Assembly: GCA_009908915.1 (NCBI GenBank) | Contig: JAAAOJ010000060.1 | Location: 1-56,035 of the forward strand | From: Planctomycetota bacterium | GTDB taxonomy: Bacteria > Planctomycetota > Phycisphaerae > SM23-33 | Direction of reading: 5' to 3' | Length of the DNA: 56,035 nt | Shown here: one piece after another, positions 48,839 through 56,035 of the stretch | Layout of the letters: every line of letters begins with the position of its first letter | Numbering within the stretch: position 1 is the first letter of the stretch | The notes under the pieces: model-generated | Told to the model about the DNA's origin: nothing | Database searches by the model: none | Seen by the model: only the letters and a program-made list of their open reading frames with translations | Translations under genes and position numbers: made by a program

Positions 48839-48867
48839 TTGAAGCCACCGGCGTGTCGATGTACACT
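48839..48867 (+). promoter_or_regulatory. Promoter of the NfeD/ClpP-like gene
   Basis: TTGAAG (48839-48844) and TACACT (48862-48867) are spaced 17 bases apart. The start codon is 31 bases downstream, with AAGGGAG in between. Confidence 0.5.
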
Positions 48868-48897
48868 GGAAGCCTCGTTTAGAAGGGAGATCGTACC

Positions 48898-50211
48898 ATG
48901 CAGCGGATGTGTCGGATGATTGGGTTAATACTCGTGGGGGTCGCGGTCGCAACGGCGGCGTCCGGCGCGACGGCGGTGACGCGGGACGGCAAGACCTATC
49001 AGGGCCGGGTCCTCAAACGCGGCGACGGGACGATCGTCTTCGAAGTCCATATGTACGGCTCGACGTTCAATAAGACCTTCAAGGAAGGCGACGTGACGAT
49101 CACCGAGGATGACGCGCCGGCCGCGGCGACGACCACCCGCGGTAAGGACGAGCCCGCCGAGGCCAGGCGGCCCAAACCGCCGGCCGTCAAGAAGTACGCG
49201 GGGGCCACGTATTACCGCATTCCGCTGGAGGGGATGGTCGGCAAGACCTTCACGGCGGCGCTGCTGGAGGCGTCGCTGGCCGATGCCGCTTCGCGCGAGC
49301 CGACCGTGGTCATCCTGGAGATCGATTCGCCCGGTGGCGTCATCAGCGAGGTCGAGAAGATCGGGGCCGTGCTGCATCGCTACTCGGAGAAGCTGCGGCT
49401 GGTCGTGCTGGCCGAGGATGCATTGTCGGCGGCTGCCATTGCCGCCATCGCCGTTCCGGACGTGTTCATCAAGCCGCTGGGCCGCATCGGGGCCGCCACG
49501 GCCTGGCAGGCGGGCGAGGATGGTATGCCGACGGCGATTGCCGAGAAGTTCCAGTCGGCCTGGCGGGCCACGGCGCGGAGCATGGCGGAGATGGGCGGCC
49601 ACGAGCCGCTGCTGGCCGAGGCGATGATCGACGCGACGATTGCTTTGCACGTGGTGAAGGACAGCGGTCGCAAGCGCATCCGACGCGGCGAGGGCGAGAC
49701 GATGGTGACGCGCGAAAGTCGGCTGCTGACGATGACCGCCGGCGAGGCCGTCGACGCGGGCCTGGCCCGGGCGAAGGTCGCCACACTGGACGACCTGCGA
49801 GGCGAGTTGGGCGTCGAAAGCTGGACGGAGTGCGAAGGCCTGGCCGTGCCGCTCGCCGAGTGGCAGGGCAAGCGACTCGCACGGGCCGAGACGGCATTCA
49901 AAGGGAAGATCGCGGCGTTCAAGACAAACCTCGACAGCGCTATCGCCAACGACCCCTCGCGGTCGGACTACGTCGTGCATAAGGGCGGGCGGTTCACGCC
50001 GGCGTCAAGGAAGAAGTGGCGGCGGCTCGCCGGTATCTGCACGCGGTTTCTCACCAAAGCCGAGACGAACCTGGACGCGGCCGCCGACCTCGCCGAGGAG
50101 TATCCGGGCCTGCTCACCGATCCGGATATGATTCGTCTGGAGCAGGAGAAGCTCGGTTCGTTGCGGAAACGCGTTTACGCCGAGATGAACCGCCAGGGCC
50201 TCGGCGGCTAA
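48898..50211 (+). CDS. NfeD/ClpP-class serine protease-like secreted protein
   Basis: This 437-residue protein has a signal peptide (IGLILVGVAVATAASGA), a small N-terminal beta section (VTRDGKTYQGRVLKRGDG), a linker, then a ClpP-fold core (YYRIPLEGMVGKTFTAALLE, VVILEIDSPGGVISEVEKI, VVLAEDALSAAAIAAIAVPD). In NfeD proteases the catalytic Ser lies in the segment matching ALSAAA. The C-terminal 150 residues are helical and charged and there is no NfeD-type membrane helix block. So it is probably a soluble periplasmic form. Its 3' end overlaps the nuclease gene by four bases, convergent. Confidence 0.75.
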   Translation: MQRMCRMIGLILVGVAVATAASGATAVTRDGKTYQGRVLKRGDGTIVFEVHMYGSTFNKTFKEGDVTITEDDAPAAATTTRGKDEPAEARRPKPPAVKKYAGATYYRIPLEGMVGKTFTAALLEASLADAASREPTVVILEIDSPGGVISEVEKIGAVLHRYSEKLRLVVLAEDALSAAAIAAIAVPDVFIKPLGRIGAATAWQAGEDGMPTAIAEKFQSAWRATARSMAEMGGHEPLLAEAMIDATIALHVVKDSGRKRIRRGEGETMVTRESRLLTMTAGEAVDAGLARAKVATLDDLRGELGVESWTECEGLAVPLAEWQGKRLARAETAFKGKIAAFKTNLDSAIANDPSRSDYVVHKGGRFTPASRKKWRRLAGICTRFLTKAETNLDAAADLAEEYPGLLTDPDMIRLEQEKLGSLRKRVYAEMNRQGLGG

Positions 50212-50825
50212 CGGCTGAGGTGGTAGGGCAGGTCGGTGGGCTGGACGTTGCGCCACAGGCCTCGTCGGGCGTCCTGGGCTGACCGCATGGCCCGGCCGAA
50301 CTCAGGGAGGTAGCGGTGCTTGAACCGCGAATCTGCATAGCCGAAGCCCTCGGCGACGATCGCCTCGTTGAGCATCGTCCCGTCGGGCAGGTAGACGTAG
50401 GCGAGCAGGCGACCGTACTTGTCGCGAGTATCGTGGGCGAGCAGTTCGATGCGGAGGGTTTGTCCCTCGGCCCGGTCGCGTGTATAGCGGCGGGCCTCGA
50501 GCCCATAATGCTGCACGGGCGTATTGGGCTTGACGGTCTCCGGCGTATCGACGCCCCACAGGCGGATGCGGGTATGCGGCTGGCCGGCGTCCGGGGCGGC
50601 GATGTCCAGCGTATCGCCATCGACGACCCTCACGCACGCAAACGAGCGGCCGTGATACCGCTGGAGGTCGCCGTCTGGGACCGAGCCGAACCAGCCGTCG
50701 CGGTCGGCGGCCAGCAGCAGCGAGGCGGTCACCAGCCAGGCCGCCAGCAGTGCCAGGCTACGTCGCCGGCGCTTCCATCGCCACTGAGCGGGCGAAAGAC
50801 GGTGCGTGTTCTTCCGTCGGGCCAT
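50208..50825 (-). CDS. Staphylococcal-nuclease-like thermonuclease
   Basis: This 205-residue protein has a basic N-terminus and one membrane helix (SLALLAAWLVTASLLLA), then the SNase OB fold: VRVVDGDTLDI, RLWGVDTPET (Arg and Glu of the active site), DKYGRLLAYVYL (second Arg) and late GLWRN. It is a calcium-dependent nuclease fold that cuts DNA or RNA outside the cytoplasm. All three catalytic residues are present. Confidence 0.9.
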   Translation of the reverse strand: MARRKNTHRLSPAQWRWKRRRRSLALLAAWLVTASLLLAADRDGWFGSVPDGDLQRYHGRSFACVRVVDGDTLDIAAPDAGQPHTRIRLWGVDTPETVKPNTPVQHYGLEARRYTRDRAEGQTLRIELLAHDTRDKYGRLLAYVYLPDGTMLNEAIVAEGFGYADSRFKHRYLPEFGRAMRSAQDARRGLWRNVQPTDLPYHLSR

Positions 50826-50936
50826 GGGCGGATGTTAGCAGGCCCCGTTCCGGCCCGCAAGCAGACGATCGCCGGCGCGTGTGCGGCGGAATGACAGTTG
50901 CCCGTGGGCGGGTTTTTGCTGCATCAAGCGTCGAAC

Positions 50937-51992
50937 CTACTCGTATTTGGCCTTCTTGGTCGTGCCGGCCTTCGCGCTGCGGGCGCCGAGGTCCAGGATG
51001 TGGATCGGCCGCCGCGAATACTCGGGGGTGATCACCAGTTCAGCCTTGCCGGTAAGGTGGTCGGCGATGTTCTTGTAGAACCGATCCTGCCGGCCGGGGC
51101 GGTTGTCGCCTTCCTCGACCGTCGTCTCGCCGTTGACCTGGCGGATGACCTTGTATCGCTGCTGGTTCATCACGTACGTCCCCTTCGTGCCGGTGATCTC
51201 CAGTTGCCCGCGGTCGGCGGCCTTCGGCAGCGAGTCGAGGGTCGTGACGGTCAGTGACAGCCACGCGCCGTTATCGAACCGCGCGACGAGGTGGCCTTCG
51301 TCCTCGTTGGTGTCCTCGCCCCACTTGACTCTCTTCGCCCAGAAGCCTTCATGGGCGAAGCCGCTGACCTCGGCCAGCTTGCTGTCGCCCAGCAGTTGCA
51401 GCGAGTACTCCAGCAGATGAACGCCCCAATCGTACATGACGCCGCCGGAGAACGTCCGGCTGCTGCGCCACCAGTCCTTCGGCCGGCCGTAGCCGCCCAT
51501 GTGGCACTCGATGCGGACAACCTCCCCGATCTGCTTGTTCTTGACGATCCGGTCGACGCCCTCCAGGATACAGCCGTCCCAGTGACGGTTGTGATACGTC
51601 GAGAGGACCAGGCCCTTGTCCTTGGCGGCCCTGATCATGCGGTCGCATTCGGCGGTGGTGATCGCCAGGGGCTTTTCCGCCACCACGTGCCGGCCGGCCT
51701 TGAGGCACTGGGTGGCCAGCGGGGCGTGCGTATTGTGCGGGGTGATGAGTACCACGAGGGTGGCCTCGGAGGTCTTGAGCATCTCGCGGGTGCTCTCGTA
51801 GGTCTCGATGCCTGGGAAATCCTCTGTGGCGGCCTTCAGTCTCTCGGGGTCGAGTTCCACGACGGCCGTCGGCACCATGCCGGCTTTCTGCATTTCGAGC
51901 AGATGTTTCTTGCCCATGCAGAATGCACCGCCGTATCCGACGACGGCTACCTTGATCTCGCTTGCTTTCTTGTACTTCTTGGTTTTGGCCAC
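50937..51992 (-). CDS. Gfo/Idh/MocA-family oxidoreductase
   Basis: This 351-residue protein has a Rossmann N-terminus (KVAVVGYGGAFCMGKKH), AEKPLAITTAECDRM with the catalytic Lys, then YHNRHWDGCILEG and GGVMYDWGVHLLEY. It probably oxidises or reduces a sugar or cyclitol with NAD(P). The start is GTG at 51992 with GGAGA six bases upstream; the frame to 52154 runs into the dispersed repeat. It probably works with the isomerase (52255) and second dehydrogenase (53421) in one catabolic group. Confidence 0.88.
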   Translation of the reverse strand: MAKTKKYKKASEIKVAVVGYGGAFCMGKKHLLEMQKAGMVPTAVVELDPERLKAATEDFPGIETYESTREMLKTSEATLVVLITPHNTHAPLATQCLKAGRHVVAEKPLAITTAECDRMIRAAKDKGLVLSTYHNRHWDGCILEGVDRIVKNKQIGEVVRIECHMGGYGRPKDWWRSSRTFSGGVMYDWGVHLLEYSLQLLGDSKLAEVSGFAHEGFWAKRVKWGEDTNEDEGHLVARFDNGAWLSLTVTTLDSLPKAADRGQLEITGTKGTYVMNQQRYKVIRQVNGETTVEEGDNRPGRQDRFYKNIADHLTGKAELVITPEYSRRPIHILDLGARSAKAGTTKKAKYE

Positions 51993-52114
51993 GATACGTC
52001 TCCAATGCAGTTTACTTGACAGGGCTGAATAGGAATCCGGGTTATGCACATGGTCGCACCACGCGGCGCGACCATCCGCAAAGGTAACAGCGTGGTCCGC
52101 GCTTCCAGCGAGAA

Positions 52115-52201
52115 CGTACGCGGTGCAGCACTCCCGAAGGGATGCCGTTGGCACGGCTGCACCGCGTCAATCGGTGGTGGTTCGGGTTCTCCACGACCCA
52201 C
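52115..52201 (+). repeat. Two-hairpin dispersed repeat, copy 2
   Basis: This aligns without gaps to the reverse complement of 30704-30790. It holds a perfect 12-bp stem (ACGCGGTGCAGC with GCTGCACCGCGT) and a second imperfect stem near 52172-52199. It sits between the first MocA gene and the isomerase gene. Confidence 0.7.
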
Positions 52202-52254
52202 GCATCAGCTGGAACGCGTGTAACAGGTTATCGGCGGGGATCGAGTCGACCCGC

Positions 52255-53253
52255 TCAGCGGTCAAACGGCGCGTCGAACGCCAGTCCCGACGGCTCGAAA
52301 TCCACGCTGCGGACGAACTCGCAGGCCTCGGCGGCCCCGTGCTCGCGGTCCATGCGGCTGTCTTCCCACTCCACGCTGAGCGGGCCCTTGTAGCCGATGT
52401 CGTTCAGCGCGACAATGATATCCTCAAACGCGATATCGCCGTGACCGAGCGAGCGGAAGTCCCAGAACCGCCGCGGATCGGCGAATTCAGTGTGCCCGCC
52501 GAAGACGCCCACCGTGCCGTCACCGTGGCCCCACCAGGCATCCTTCATGTGGACGTGGACAATTCGCTTCGGGAACTCGCGGATGAACTTCACGTAGTCC
52601 ACGCCCTGGTAGCCCAGATGGCTGGGGTCATAGTTGAAGCCGAAGGCGGCGTGGTTCTTGACCGCCTGCAGCGCCCGGGCCGAGGAGGCGATGTCGAAGG
52701 CAATTTCCGTCGGATGCACCTCGAGGGCGAATTTGACCTTGTTCTTCTTGAACTCGTCGAGAATCGGCGTGAAGCGTTTGCCGAAATCCTCGAAGCCGGC
52801 CTCGATCATCTCCGGCGGCGTCGGCGGGAAGCTGTAGAGCAGGTGCCAGATGCTGCTGCCGGTAAAGCCGTTGACCACCTTTACGCCGAAATTCGCGGCG
52901 GCCTTGGCGGTCTTCTTCATCGTCGCCGCGGCCCGCTTTCGGACACCCTCGGGTTTGCCGTCGCCCCAGACATCCTCGGGCAGAATGCCCTTGTGTCGCT
53001 TATCGATGTTGTCGCAGATGGCCTGGCCGACGAGGTGCGAGCTGATCGCCCAGCACGTCAGGCCGTGGTCCTTCAGCAGTTCCTTCTTGTCCTTGCAGTA
53101 GGTCTTGCTGCGGGCGGCCCGGTCCACGTCGAAGTGGTCGCCCCAGCAGGCCAGCTCCAGGCCGTCATAGCCGAAGTCGACCGCCTTTCTGCACAGGTCT
53201 TCCAGCGGCAGGTCCGCCCACTGGCCGGTAAAAAGCGTTACGTTGCGTGCCAT
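52255..53253 (-). CDS. Sugar phosphate isomerase/epimerase (xylose-isomerase-like TIM barrel)
   Basis: This 332-residue protein has [16 protein letters not shown], metal-ligand region [37 protein letters not shown] and a late [12 protein letters not shown] (Glu ligand). This is the AP2Ec/IolE-IolI family that isomerises or epimerises keto-sugars or inosoles. The start at 53253 has GGGAGA seven bases upstream. It is grouped with two Gfo/Idh/MocA genes, the usual planctomycete pairing for polyol or sugar catabolism. Confidence 0.9.
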   Translation of the reverse strand: MARNVTLFTGQWADLPLEDLCRKAVDFGYDGLELACWGDHFDVDRAARSKTYCKDKKELLKDHGLTCWAISSHLVGQAICDNIDKRHKGILPEDVWGDGKPEGVRKRAAATMKKTAKAAANFGVKVVNGFTGSSIWHLLYSFPPTPPEMIEAGFEDFGKRFTPILDEFKKNKVKFALEVHPTEIAFDIASSARALQAVKNHAAFGFNYDPSHLGYQGVDYVKFIREFPKRIVHVHMKDAWWGHGDGTVGVFGGHTEFADPRRFWDFRSLGHGDIAFEDIIVALNDIGYKGPLSVEWEDSRMDREHGAAEACEFVRSVDFEPSGLAFDAPFDR

Positions 53254-53420
53254 GCGTTGGTCTCCCAAATCGGGCGGATTTTGGTCCGCCGCATAAGCGT
53301 GTGGAGGTCAGGGGTTATCGGTTCGAGGTGATCGGCCAAGGACTGCGACGCTGCACGCCGCGAAATGCGTCGCTTCTGCGCGGCTGCCCTCTGTCCCATC
53401 GCCTCTAATCTGCGTTTGCT

Positions 53421-54590
53421 CTACTTCGGGAGCTTGACCCACGTGGCGCCCTTGGCGGACGACTTGACGACGGCATCGATGAACTGCATGCCGCGCAGGC
53501 CGTCGTTGACCGTGGGGAAGTCCTTGACGATGTCGTCGACCTTCTTGTTCTCTTCGAGCGTCAGGATCGTCTCGGCGACGTTGCGGTAGACGTTCGCGAA
53601 GGCCTCGAAAAACGCTTCCGGGTGGCCAAACGGCAGGCGCGTGGCTCGGGCGGCCGCCGGCGACTTGGCGCCGATGTAGTCGTTGCCGCGACGCCAGATC
53701 TCCACCGGCGAGTCCGGCCACTTGACGTACAGGTAGTTCGGGTGCTCCTGGTGCCACTCCAGGCCGCCTTTTTCGCCGTAGATCCAGATGGCCAGGCCGT
53801 TTTCCTCGCCGATGGCGATCTGGCTGGCCGTCAGTACGCCCCTGACGCCTTTCTGCCAATGCGCCAGTACATTGCCGTCATCGTCCAGCTTTCGGCCCTT
53901 GACAAAGGTGGTCAGGTCGGCACAGACTTCCAGCATCTTCAGGCCGGTGATGTACTCGGCGAGGTTCTCCGCATGCGTGCCGATGTCGCCCATGCAACCG
54001 GCGGCGCCGGCCTGCTTGGGGTCGGTCCGCCAGCTTGCCTGCTGCTGTCCGGTTGTCTCAACGGCGTCGGCGAGCCATCCCTGCGGGTACTGGACTTTGA
54101 TCCTGCGGACGTCGCCGATATCGCCGGCGGCCACCATGTCGCGCGCCAGCTTGACCATCGGGTAGCCCGTGTAGTTGTGCATCAGCGCGAAGACCTGCTT
54201 GCGCTTGCGGTGGACCATCGTCTTGAGTGTCTTGGCCTCGGCGACGTCCATGGTCATCGGCTTCTCGCAGACGATATGGAAACCAGCCTCCCAGAACGCC
54301 TTGGCGATCGGGAAGTGCCAGTTGTTTGGCGTGGTGATGGCGACGAAGTCAATGCGCTCGTTGTCGGGCAGGGCCGTTTCGCCGGCGATCATGTCCTCGT
54401 AGGTGTTGTAGACGCGTTTCTTGTCGAGGCCAAGCTCGCGTCCCATCCTGCGGCTCTTCTTGGGGTCGCTGGCGAAGGTGCCGGCGACCAGGTCGATCAT
54501 GCCGTCCATGGCGGCGGCCTTGCGATGCACCTCGCCGATGAATGCCCCGGGACCTCCGCCAACCATACCCAGTCTGAGTCGTCGCTTCAT
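53421..54590 (-). CDS. Gfo/Idh/MocA-family oxidoreductase
   Basis: This 389-residue protein has RLGMVGGGPGAFIGEVHRKA at the N-terminus, FVAITTPNNWHFPIAKAF, CEKPMTMDVAEAK (catalytic Lys), HNYTGYPMVKLARDMV and CMGDIGTHAENLAEY. This GGGPGAFIGEVHR subgroup is frequent in planctomycetes beside sugar isomerases. The start at 54590 has GGAGA eight bases upstream; the longer frame to 54713 is not supported. It is the first gene of the set 54590 to 50937. Confidence 0.9.
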   Translation of the reverse strand: MKRRLRLGMVGGGPGAFIGEVHRKAAAMDGMIDLVAGTFASDPKKSRRMGRELGLDKKRVYNTYEDMIAGETALPDNERIDFVAITTPNNWHFPIAKAFWEAGFHIVCEKPMTMDVAEAKTLKTMVHRKRKQVFALMHNYTGYPMVKLARDMVAAGDIGDVRRIKVQYPQGWLADAVETTGQQQASWRTDPKQAGAAGCMGDIGTHAENLAEYITGLKMLEVCADLTTFVKGRKLDDDGNVLAHWQKGVRGVLTASQIAIGEENGLAIWIYGEKGGLEWHQEHPNYLYVKWPDSPVEIWRRGNDYIGAKSPAAARATRLPFGHPEAFFEAFANVYRNVAETILTLEENKKVDDIVKDFPTVNDGLRGMQFIDAVVKSSAKGATWVKLPK

Positions 54591-54725
54591 GTCAGTCGCT
54601 CTCCTTTGCACGTCGCTGATTGATCGGGAGACTGCAACGTATCGTTGTAGCGACTGGCCGGACGGGTGGCAAGGCGGCAGTCGCAAAAGGAGCGAGCGTT
54701 CTGCGACGACCATGGAGACAGCCCC

Positions 54726-55352
54726 TCAGCGGCCTGGCCGGCAGACGAGGGTGAAGTCGTTCGGCAGGTAGTCCTCGACCAGGCGGACCTCCGAGCAGTG
54801 TGGCCGGGCGATGGCGATGACGTCCTCGGGGCGGTAGTGGAAGTAGCGAATGTCGCCCCAAGGCCGGCGGTCGTGCAGGAAGTTTACCACGGCGGCCTGC
54901 TCGGCGTGGCGGATCAGCACCGGCAGTGATCGGCCGACGAACTCCATGTTATTGCCGAGGTTCAGGTTCATGATGCCGCTGGCGTAGACCACGTCGAAAG
55001 TCTCGCCGGCCAGTGGCGAGTATTCCGCATCGAATATATCCCCGCAGACGAAGCGTCCCGACGGATAGGCCACCTTCGCGCGCTCGAGCATCTCCGGCAG
55101 CAGGTCCACGCCGGTGTAGTCTACCGCCACGTCATGATCCTTCAGGAAGGTCGCCAGGCAGCCCAGCCCGCAGCCGATGTCCAGCAGTCGTCGGCCTTCC
55201 AACTCGACGTCGCGCAGCAGCACGCGGAAACGCTCGCATTGCGTGTCGGGCTCGGCCCAGTTGACGATGTCGTAGTTCTTGCGGCCCGGTGTCAGCCGGG
55301 GAATATAGTGGGCGCGGATGCGTCTGATGGCGTCGTCGTTGTGGATGGGCAT
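54726..55352 (-). CDS. SAM-dependent class I methyltransferase
   Basis: This 208-residue protein has motif I LLDIGCGLGCLATFL, VDYTGVDLLPEMLERAK (motif II) and TFDVVYASGIMNL (motif IV). The Rossmann core matches class I methyltransferases of the small-molecule type. The substrate is unknown. The start at 55352 lies four bases after the stop of the next gene upstream, so the two are co-transcribed and may act together. Confidence 0.85.
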   Translation of the reverse strand: MPIHNDDAIRRIRAHYIPRLTPGRKNYDIVNWAEPDTQCERFRVLLRDVELEGRRLLDIGCGLGCLATFLKDHDVAVDYTGVDLLPEMLERAKVAYPSGRFVCGDIFDAEYSPLAGETFDVVYASGIMNLNLGNNMEFVGRSLPVLIRHAEQAAVVNFLHDRRPWGDIRYFHYRPEDVIAIARPHCSEVRLVEDYLPNDFTLVCRPGR

Positions 55353-55356
55353 GGTG

Positions 55357-56035
55357 CTACGTGTGGAAGGTTTGCGGCGTTTCATCGTAAAGTTCAGTCT
55401 GCTGGACGATGTCATTGTACAGCGCCTCGCCGCCCAGAGCGACCGCCCAGGGCAGGATCGCCCCGCGCGAATCGTAGAAACTGAGTTGGCTGAGCTGGGT
55501 GTCGGTATGGACGCGTTGCAGCAGTTGTTCCTCCAGGTCATCGCGGATGGCCCGCTCCTGCTTCCACAGGTGGCGGACCTTTGGGTCCTTGGGGTTCTCC
55601 CGGGCGATCCGGCGCTTCTGCTCTTCGAGATGGGTGATCTGCCCTCGCTGCTCGGCGAAGGTTGCATCCAGCCATGCCTCGCGGGCGTCCTGGTCCTTGA
55701 ACTGCTCCAGTCGGGCCGCGGCGGCGGCCTGGATGTCGGCGTATTCATGGGCCAGTCGGCTGGCGGGGATTTCCTCGCAGCCGATCTCGCGGGCGAGGTA
55801 CCCCGGCAGGGCGACGGTGGCTTCGACGTCGGCCAGGCGGTCGAGGAAGTGCAGCCGCACGCGACAGACCGGCTCGACCGGACCGGGCAGGAGGTTAGCC
55901 TCGCCGAGCAGCTGCTCCAGGCGATAGGCGGCGGGCATGTACAGCGAGCCCTGATACGGCAGGGCCAGCCGGTGTCGCCCCTCGCCCACGCGGGCCTGGA
56001 TGACCAGCAGGGCGGCCTTGCCGGCGCCGGCTTCG
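55357..56035 (-). CDS. Unknown protein, N-terminus outside the window
   Basis: The open frame continues to the right-hand edge. About 225 residues are visible: VIQARVGEGRHRLALPYQGS, LLGEANLLPGPVEPVCRVRL, HFLDRLADVEA, a helical Glu/Arg/Gln-rich middle (THLEEQKRRIARENPKD), and a C-terminus with LSFYDSRGAILPWAVALG and YNDIVQQTELYDETPQTFHT. It resembles conserved hypothetical proteins but I cannot name the family. The middle segment is probably coiled coil. It is co-transcribed with the methyltransferase. Confidence 0.6.
   Translation of the reverse strand, partial: EAGAGKAALLVIQARVGEGRHRLALPYQGSLYMPAAYRLEQLLGEANLLPGPVEPVCRVRLHFLDRLADVEATVALPGYLAREIGCEEIPASRLAHEYADIQAAAAARLEQFKDQDAREAWLDATFAEQRGQITHLEEQKRRIARENPKDPKVRHLWKQERAIRDDLEEQLLQRVHTDTQLSQLSFYDSRGAILPWAVALGGEALYNDIVQQTELYDETPQTFHT

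Noticed and set aside
1..56035. tRNA or rRNA genes
   Set aside because: No clover-leaf with a TTC loop and no rRNA-like sequence was found by reading the intergenic regions. A covariance search could still find a divergent one.

Overview
The window looks like chromosomal DNA of a high-GC planctomycete, most probably of the Phycisphaerae type. The pointers are three PEP-CTERM secreted proteins, many small lipoproteins and secreted proteins of unknown function, Gfo/Idh/MocA oxidoreductases next to a xylose-isomerase-like TIM-barrel protein, GH130, DUF4091 and DUF4159 proteins, and a BatA-type gene. No rRNA, tRNA, CRISPR array or complete insertion sequence was seen. This taxonomic call is an inference from gene content.

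Layout. 1-2015: end of a secreted protein, a possibly frameshifted small ORF, and a uronate-isomerase-like enzyme. 2187-6854: the most unusual part. It holds a 105-bp tandem repeat and three related PEP-CTERM genes on the minus strand. Two of these genes have 0.8-0.9 kb non-coding leaders with a similar promoter at the far end. The leaders are packed with one oriented pentamer (GAGCA on +, UGCUC in the RNA), often in the loop of a short hairpin. 6875-10794: small genes, a cyclophilin and two GH130 proteins. 10906-15528: LolA-like lipoprotein, VTT/DedA membrane protein, MacB/LolD-type ABC transporter and a HAD phosphatase. 15610-22890: PA14/TPR secreted protein, a Sua5-arginine-phosphatase fusion followed by rpiB, then three genes for a UDP-2,3-diacetamido sugar. 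23080-29557: an M48 lipoprotein protease, then an LPS-core-like minus operon (membrane protein, GT4, tandem WaaP-like kinase, GT9, DUF2062). 29791-33455: pabC-like, Nif3-like and pabB genes. 33473-39458: three secreted or lipoprotein genes of poorly known function. 39605-41962: MrfA-like helicase. 42642-43853: a decayed locus with an internally deleted macro-domain gene and a broken BatA-like gene split by a small mobile element. 43965-50825: LOG protein, coiled-coil lipoprotein, alpha/beta hydrolase, superoxide reductase, NfeD/ClpP-like protein, nuclease. 50937-56035: two MocA dehydrogenases with a sugar isomerase, a methyltransferase and an unknown protein cut by the window edge.

How genes work together. 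The Wlb trio and the LPS-core operon point to a Gram-negative envelope with decorated polysaccharide. The PEP-CTERM proteins would be exported and sorted by an exosortase that is not in this window. PabB and PabC supply p-aminobenzoate for folate. Two dispersed non-autonomous repeat families were found. For one of them, target-site duplications and a restorable reading frame show that it moved.
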